A stretch of 9,236 bases of DNA from DATAAM01 sp036260075 (lineage in GTDB: Bacteria > Actinomycetota > Acidimicrobiia > Acidimicrobiales > JAHWLA01), in the NCBI GenBank assembly GCA_036260075.1, contig DATAAM010000007.1, positions 1-9,236 on the forward strand, read 5' to 3'. Below, one piece after another: positions 5,024 to 9,236 of the stretch (positions are counted from its first letter, which is position 1; every line of letters starts with the position of its first letter). The notes under the pieces were generated by a model, which saw only the letters and a program-made list of their open reading frames with translations, had not been told where the DNA came from and ran no database searches. The translations under genes were made by a program, and so were the position numbers.

Positions 5024-8000
5024 TCAGGCATAGCGGGCCAGGCCCTTGGGGGTGGGCACAAAGCCCGCGTCGCGCAGGCGGGGCTCCAGCTCGGGGTCGA
5101 CCCGGCCGAGCACGAGCCGGGACGCCCGCCCGTCCCCCACCAACGCGTCGAGCGCGCCGACGGCGACGTCCTCCCACGTGCCGTCGTACGACCGCAACGT
5201 CAGCAGCCCCTTCCCGCCGCGCTCGACGTACAGCGACGCGATCCCGTCGACCAGGACCACGTAGGCGCCCGCCGCCCGCTGCGGCCCCTTCACCGGCCAC
5301 GGCAGTGCCACCCCGTAGGGGTTGGCCGGGTCGGTGGCGGCCAGCAGCAAGGCGCGGGCCTCCTCCGGCGCGGCCGGGTCGCGCACGGCCCGCAGCCGGT
5401 CGACGGCACCGGGAAGGGCGAACTGGGCGCCGCCCAGCCCGGTGACGAAGTAGCCCCGCCGGATGCGGCCCGCCTCCTCCATCGCCCGCAGCACCGGGTA
5501 CACGGCGGCGAACCCCCCCGGCACGCCCTCGCCCCGCACCGCCTCCCGCGTGAGCACGCCGTGCCGTTCGAGCAGCACGCCCGCCAGTGCGGTGAGCGCC
5601 TCGGTGCCCTCCACCGGCCCCTCGGGCTCGGGAGCGACCGACGACCATCGGCCCTGCGCCGTCGGTGGGCCCAGGGCGGCGAGCCGGCCCGGCCGCGGCC
5701 TGCCCTTGGCCCGTGGCCGCCGCCCGCCCAACGCCCGCACCGGGGCCAGCGAGTCGTTGGTCACCTCGCCCGCCCACACCAGATCCCACAGCGCGTCGAG
5801 CGTCTGCTTGTCGTCGGCGCCCCCCAGCTCTCGGAAGAAGCAGGCCCCGCGTCGGGCCAGCACGTCGCGCAGCCGGTCGTGCTCCTCGCCGTCAGGGCGC
5901 TCGCCGCCGCCGACCCGCAAGGCCCGCAGCAACAGGTGGGCCCGGTCGCGCAGGAGCAGCACCACCTTGCCGTCGTCGCGCCCCAACGGGCCGGCACCGG
6001 CCCACATCACCTCGCCCGCGGCCAACAGCTCGTCGAGCAGGGCGGGCGAGTAGTCGTGCATCCGGCTCGGCAGCACGTCGCGCTCCAGCACGCTCGCAGG
6101 CACGGGCACGCCCTGCAGCTGCGACACCACCTCGTAGAGCCGGTCGAGGCCGCGGGCCTCGTTGCCCACGCCGTGCCAGGCAGGGACGAAGCGGGCCAGC
6201 GCCTCCGGCGGCGTGGGCTCGACCTCCCGCCGCAGCACGGCCAGCGAGCGCTGCCGCAGCAGGCGCAGCACCTCGGCGTCGCACCACTCCCGCTCGGTGC
6301 CCTCGGGACGGAACTCGCCTCGCACGAGCGTGCCCGCCTCGACCAGCGACGACAGCACCGCCTCCACCAGCTCGACGGGCACCCCGAGGCGGGCGGCGGG
6401 CTCCCGTGCGTGGAAGGGGCCGTGCGTGCGCGCCCACCGCCGCACCAGCTGGGCCAGCGCGTCCGCCACGGGCTCGAGGAAGGCGTCGGGCACCCCGGGC
6501 GGCGGGGCCACGCCCAGCGCGTCGCGGTAGCGGCCCACGTCCTCCACCGCGACGAGGCGGGGCTCGCCCGCCACCCGCACCTCGACGGCCCGCCGCTCCG
6601 CCACCAGCACGTCGGCGAAGGCGCCGGCACAGCGGGCGTCGAGCTCGGCCCGGGACAGGTCGCCCAGCCGCCGCAGGAGGTCGGCGGCGGCGTCGACCGT
6701 GCGCGCCCACCGCCGCTCGTCCAACGCCTGGAGCTCCGACTCCAGCGCCGCCAGCGCGGCCGGGTCGATCAGCTCACGCAGCTCGTCGGAGCCGACCAGC
6801 TCGGCCAGCATGCGACGGTCGAGCGTGAGCGCCTGTGCCCGCCGCTCGGCGGGCGGGGCGTCGCCTTCGTACATGAAGGAGGCGACGTAGGAGTACGCCA
6901 GCGAGGAGGCGAACGGCGACGGCACCTGGGTGTCGACCTGCGTGACGCGCACCCGCCGGGCCCGCACGTCCTCCATGAGCGAGACCAGGGCGGGGAGGTC
7001 GAAGACGTCGCGCAGGCACTCCCTGTAGGTCTCGAGGAGGATCGGGAAGGAGCCGTACTGCGACGCCACCGAGAGCAGGTCGTGGGCCTTCTGCCGCTGC
7101 TGCCACAGCGGCGTGCGCGAGCCGGGCCGCCGCCGAGGCAGCAGCAAGGCCCGGGCCGCGTTCTCCCGGAAGCGAGCGGCGAACAGGGCCGAACCGCCGA
7201 CGGCGGAGACGACCAGCTCCTCCACCTCCTCGGGGTCGAGGACCACGGCGTCGACCGCAGGCGACTCGTCGCCTTCGGGCAGGCGCACCACGATGCCGTC
7301 GTCGGACCAGATGGCCTGCACGTCGAGCCCGAGCCGGTCGCGGATGCGGGTCTCGACGGCCAGCGCCCACGGGGCGTGCACCCGCGCTCCGAACGGCGAC
7401 AGCACGCACACCCGCCAGTCGCCCAGCTCGTCGCGGAAGCGCTCCACCACCAGCTGCCGGTCGGTGGGGAGCACCCCGCCGGTGGCCTCCCGCTCCTCGG
7501 CCACGTACATGCGCAGGTTGCGCACGGCCAGGTCGTCGAGCCCGGACGCCGCCTGCAGCTGCTCGTCGGGCATGTCGTCCACCCGGCGCAGGAACTCCCC
7601 CACGGCCCGGCCCAGCTCGTAGGGCCGCCCCACCTGGTCGCCGTGCCAGAACGGCATCTTCCCGGGCTCCCCGGGCGCGGGCACCACCACCACCCGGTCG
7701 CGCCCGATCTCCTCGATGCGCCAGGTGGTGGCGCCCAGCACGATCGTCTCGCCCGCTCGGCTCTCGTACACGAACTCCTCGTCGAGCTCCCCCACCCGGC
7801 CGCCCTCGGGCGTGTAGACGGCGTACAGGCCGCGGTCGGGGATCGTGCCCCCGCTCGTGACCGCCAGCATGCGGGCGCCCGAGCGGGCGGTGAGGGTGCC
7901 CGCCACCCGGTCCCACACGATGCGGGGCCGGAGCTCGGCGAACTCGTCGCTTGGATAGCGGCCCGCCAGCATGTCGAGCACGTTCTCCAAGGCGTCGCGG

Positions 8001-9236
8001 CTCAGCTCGGCGAAGGGGTAGGCGCCGCCCACCACGGCAGCCACCTCGTCGACCGTCATCGGCTCGGTGGCGACCATGGCCACGATCTGCTGGGCCAGCA
8101 CGTCGAGCGGGTTGCGGGGGACGCGGGTCTCCTCGATGAGCCCGGCCTGCATGCGCTGCGCCACCACCGACGCCACGAGCAGGTCGCCTCGGAACTTGGG
8201 GAAGATGCGGCCGCGCGACGGCTCCCCCACTCGGTGGCCGGCGCGGCCGATGCGCTGGAGTCCCGACGCCACCGAGGCCGGCGCCTCCACCTGCACTACG
8301 AGGTCGACGGCGCCCATGTCGATGCCGAGCTCGAGGCTGGAGGTGGCGACGAGCGCGGGCAGCTTCCCTGCTTTCAGCGCGTCCTCGATGTCGAGCCTCT
8401 GCTCGCGGGCGATCGAGCCGTGGTGGGCGCGCACCAGCTCCTCGCCCGCCAGCTCGTTGAGGCGGCCCGCCAGCCGCTCGGCCAGGCGACGGCTGTTGAC
8501 GAAGATCAGCGTGGAACGGTGCGAGCGGATGAGGTCGAGCAGCACCGGGTGCACCGACGGCCAGATCGACGTGCGCACCTCGGGCGCGGCGGCCGCCGGC
8601 CCCTCGGCGGGCACGACCTTGCCCAGCTCGCCCATGTCCTCGACGGGCACGACGACCTGCAGGTCGAGCTCCTTGCGGATTCCCGCGTCGACCACCGTGA
8701 CGGGCCGACGGGGGCCGCCCAGGAAGCGGGCCAGCTCGTCGAGCGGGCGCTGGGTGGCGGACAGCCCGATGCGCTGGGGCGACGGGCCGCCTGCCTTCTC
8801 GATCAGCCGCTCCAGTCGTTCGAGCGACAAGGCGAGGTGGGAGCCCCGCTTGGTGGCGGCCACCGCGTGGATCTCGTCGACGATCACGTGCTCCACCGAC
8901 GCCAGCACCTCGCGGGCCTGCGAGGTGAGCATGAGGTAGAGCGACTCGGGCGTGGTGACGAGGATGTCGGGCGGGTGCCGCACGAGGTCGCGCCGGTCGG
9001 ACTGCGACGTGTCGCCGGTGCGCGTGGCCACCCGGATCGAGGGCGGGGGGAGGCCCACCCGCTCGGCCTCCAGGGCGAGGCCCGTGAGCGGCGCTCGCAG
9101 GTTGCGCTCCACGTCGTAGGTGAGCGCCTTCAGCGGCGAGACGTAGAGCACCCGGCACCGCTTCTTCTCGTCGGCGGGCGGCGCCGAGGCGGCCAGGCGG
9201 TCGATGGCCCAGAGGAAGGCGGCCAGGGTCTTGCCC
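5024..9236 (-). CDS. lhr: Lhr, large superfamily 2 DNA helicase (N-terminus cut by window edge)
   Basis: ATP-dependent 3'-to-5' single-strand DNA translocase and helicase linked to DNA repair. The frame is open to the right edge and shows 1403 residues; relative to mycobacterial Lhr (about 1,500) some 50-100 N-terminal residues are missing. The visible product opens at the GKT of Walker A. It continues with YVSPLKAL (motif Ia), TTPESL (94-99, Ib), DEIH (120-123, II), SAT (159-161, III), LIFVNSRR (IV), ATSSLELGIDMG (297-308, V) and QRIGRAGH (327-334, VI), so both RecA domains are intact. The winged-helix and beta-barrel parts of the helicase core follow. After about residue 800 comes the large Lhr-specific C-terminal domain, ending VPTPKGLARYA. 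Work on mycobacterial Lhr describes that domain as tandem winged helices similar to the glycosylase AlkZ. GTG 9151 is internal, not the start. The promoter is outside the window. nei2 lies 33 bases downstream. Confidence 0.97.
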   Translation of the reverse strand, partial: GKTLAAFLWAIDRLAASAPPADEKKRCRVLYVSPLKALTYDVERNLRAPLTGLALEAERVGLPPPSIRVATRTGDTSQSDRRDLVRHPPDILVTTPESLYLMLTSQAREVLASVEHVIVDEIHAVAATKRGSHLALSLERLERLIEKAGGPSPQRIGLSATQRPLDELARFLGGPRRPVTVVDAGIRKELDLQVVVPVEDMGELGKVVPAEGPAAAAPEVRTSIWPSVHPVLLDLIRSHRSTLIFVNSRRLAERLAGRLNELAGEELVRAHHGSIAREQRLDIEDALKAGKLPALVATSSLELGIDMGAVDLVVQVEAPASVASGLQRIGRAGHRVGEPSRGRIFPKFRGDLLVASVVAQRMQAGLIEETRVPRNPLDVLAQQIVAMVATEPMTVDEVAAVVGGAYPFAELSRDALENVLDMLAGRYPSDEFAELRPRIVWDRVAGTLTARSGARMLAVTSGGTIPDRGLYAVYTPEGGRVGELDEEFVYESRAGETIVLGATTWRIEEIGRDRVVVVPAPGEPGKMPFWHGDQVGRPYELGRAVGEFLRRVDDMPDEQLQAASGLDDLAVRNLRMYVAEEREATGGVLPTDRQLVVERFRDELGDWRVCVLSPFGARVHAPWALAVETRIRDRLGLDVQAIWSDDGIVVRLPEGDESPAVDAVVLDPEEVEELVVSAVGGSALFAARFRENAARALLLPRRRPGSRTPLWQQRQKAHDLLSVASQYGSFPILLETYRECLRDVFDLPALVSLMEDVRARRVRVTQVDTQVPSPFASSLAYSYVASFMYEGDAPPAERRAQALTLDRRMLAELVGSDELRELIDPAALAALESELQALDERRWARTVDAAADLLRRLGDLSRAELDARCAGAFADVLVAERRAVEVRVAGEPRLVAVEDVGRYRDALGVAPPPGVPDAFLEPVADALAQLVRRWARTHGPFHAREPAARLGVPVELVEAVLSSLVEAGTLVRGEFRPEGTEREWCDAEVLRLLRQRSLAVLRREVEPTPPEALARFVPAWHGVGNEARGLDRLYEVVSQLQGVPVPASVLERDVLPSRMHDYSPALLDELLAAGEVMWAGAGPLGRDDGKVVLLLRDRAHLLLRALRVGGGERPDGEEHDRLRDVLARRGACFFRELGGADDKQTLDALWDLVWAGEVTNDSLAPVRALGGRRPRAKGRPRPGRLAALGPPTAQGRWSSVAPEPEGPVEGTEALTALAGVLLERHGVLTREAVRGEGVPGGFAAVYPVLRAMEEAGRIRRGYFVTGLGGAQFALPGAVDRLRAVRDPAAPEEARALLLAATDPANPYGVALPWPVKGPQRAAGAYVVLVDGIASLYVERGGKGLLTLRSYDGTWEDVAVGALDALVGDGRASRLVLGRVDPELEPRLRDAGFVPTPKGLARYA

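Noticed and set aside
9149..9151. GTG 9151 as the start of Lhr
   Set aside because: The frame continues upstream to the window edge and encodes GKTLAAFLWAIDRL, the Walker A motif that Lhr needs, so the gene is cut by the edge and does not start here.
6774..9158. Minus-strand open frame of 794 codons inside lhr
   Set aside because: It is out of frame with Lhr, whose helicase motifs are continuous in the other frame.

Overview
The window reads as chromosomal DNA of a high-GC actinomycete. Third codon positions are almost all G or C, start codons are ATG or GTG, and long spurious open frames lie opposite every real gene. A clear AAGGAGG ribosome site and TAnnnT-type -10 hexamers are present. 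The helicase/glycosylase pair lhr-nei2 is adjacent, as in mycobacteria. The class is not fixed by the sequence; a deep-branching, Acidimicrobiia-like lineage is my guess only. There are no rRNA or tRNA genes, insertion sequences, CRISPR arrays or phage genes. Almost every base is coding, and no gene-free stretch exceeds about 60 bases.

Left block (1-1938, minus strand): a citrate synthase carrying an N-terminal pair of CBS domains, followed through an ATGA start/stop overlap by a GNAT acetyltransferase that runs off the left edge. Both proteins are expected to use acetyl-CoA. The CBS pair suggests that entry to the TCA (or methylcitrate) cycle is controlled by an adenine nucleotide.

Middle block (1939-4040): a plus-strand classical SDR oxidoreductase diverges from the citrate synthase across a 53-base gap. 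It converges on a minus-strand MFS_3/EntS-like exporter, and the two 3' ends overlap by 65 bases. The exporter most likely starts at GTG 3970, right behind a TACGGT hexamer, which would make its mRNA leaderless. Just upstream lies an 11-bp perfect inverted repeat (4002-4040).

Right block (4041-9236, minus strand): a DNA-repair cluster in the order lhr (large superfamily 2 helicase, N-terminus cut off inside its Walker A motif at the right edge), nei2 (Fpg/Nei DNA glycosylase), then a 48-codon charged small ORF. The inverted repeat 19 bases past that small ORF is placed to end this operon. Lhr and Nei2 probably act together: Nei2 removes oxidised bases and nicks DNA, and Lhr translocates on single strands and unwinds.

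The most noteworthy item is the CBS-citrate synthase fusion. Next are the small ORF attached to lhr-nei2 and the hairpin/leaderless-start arrangement before the exporter gene. I saw no wholly new multi-gene system.
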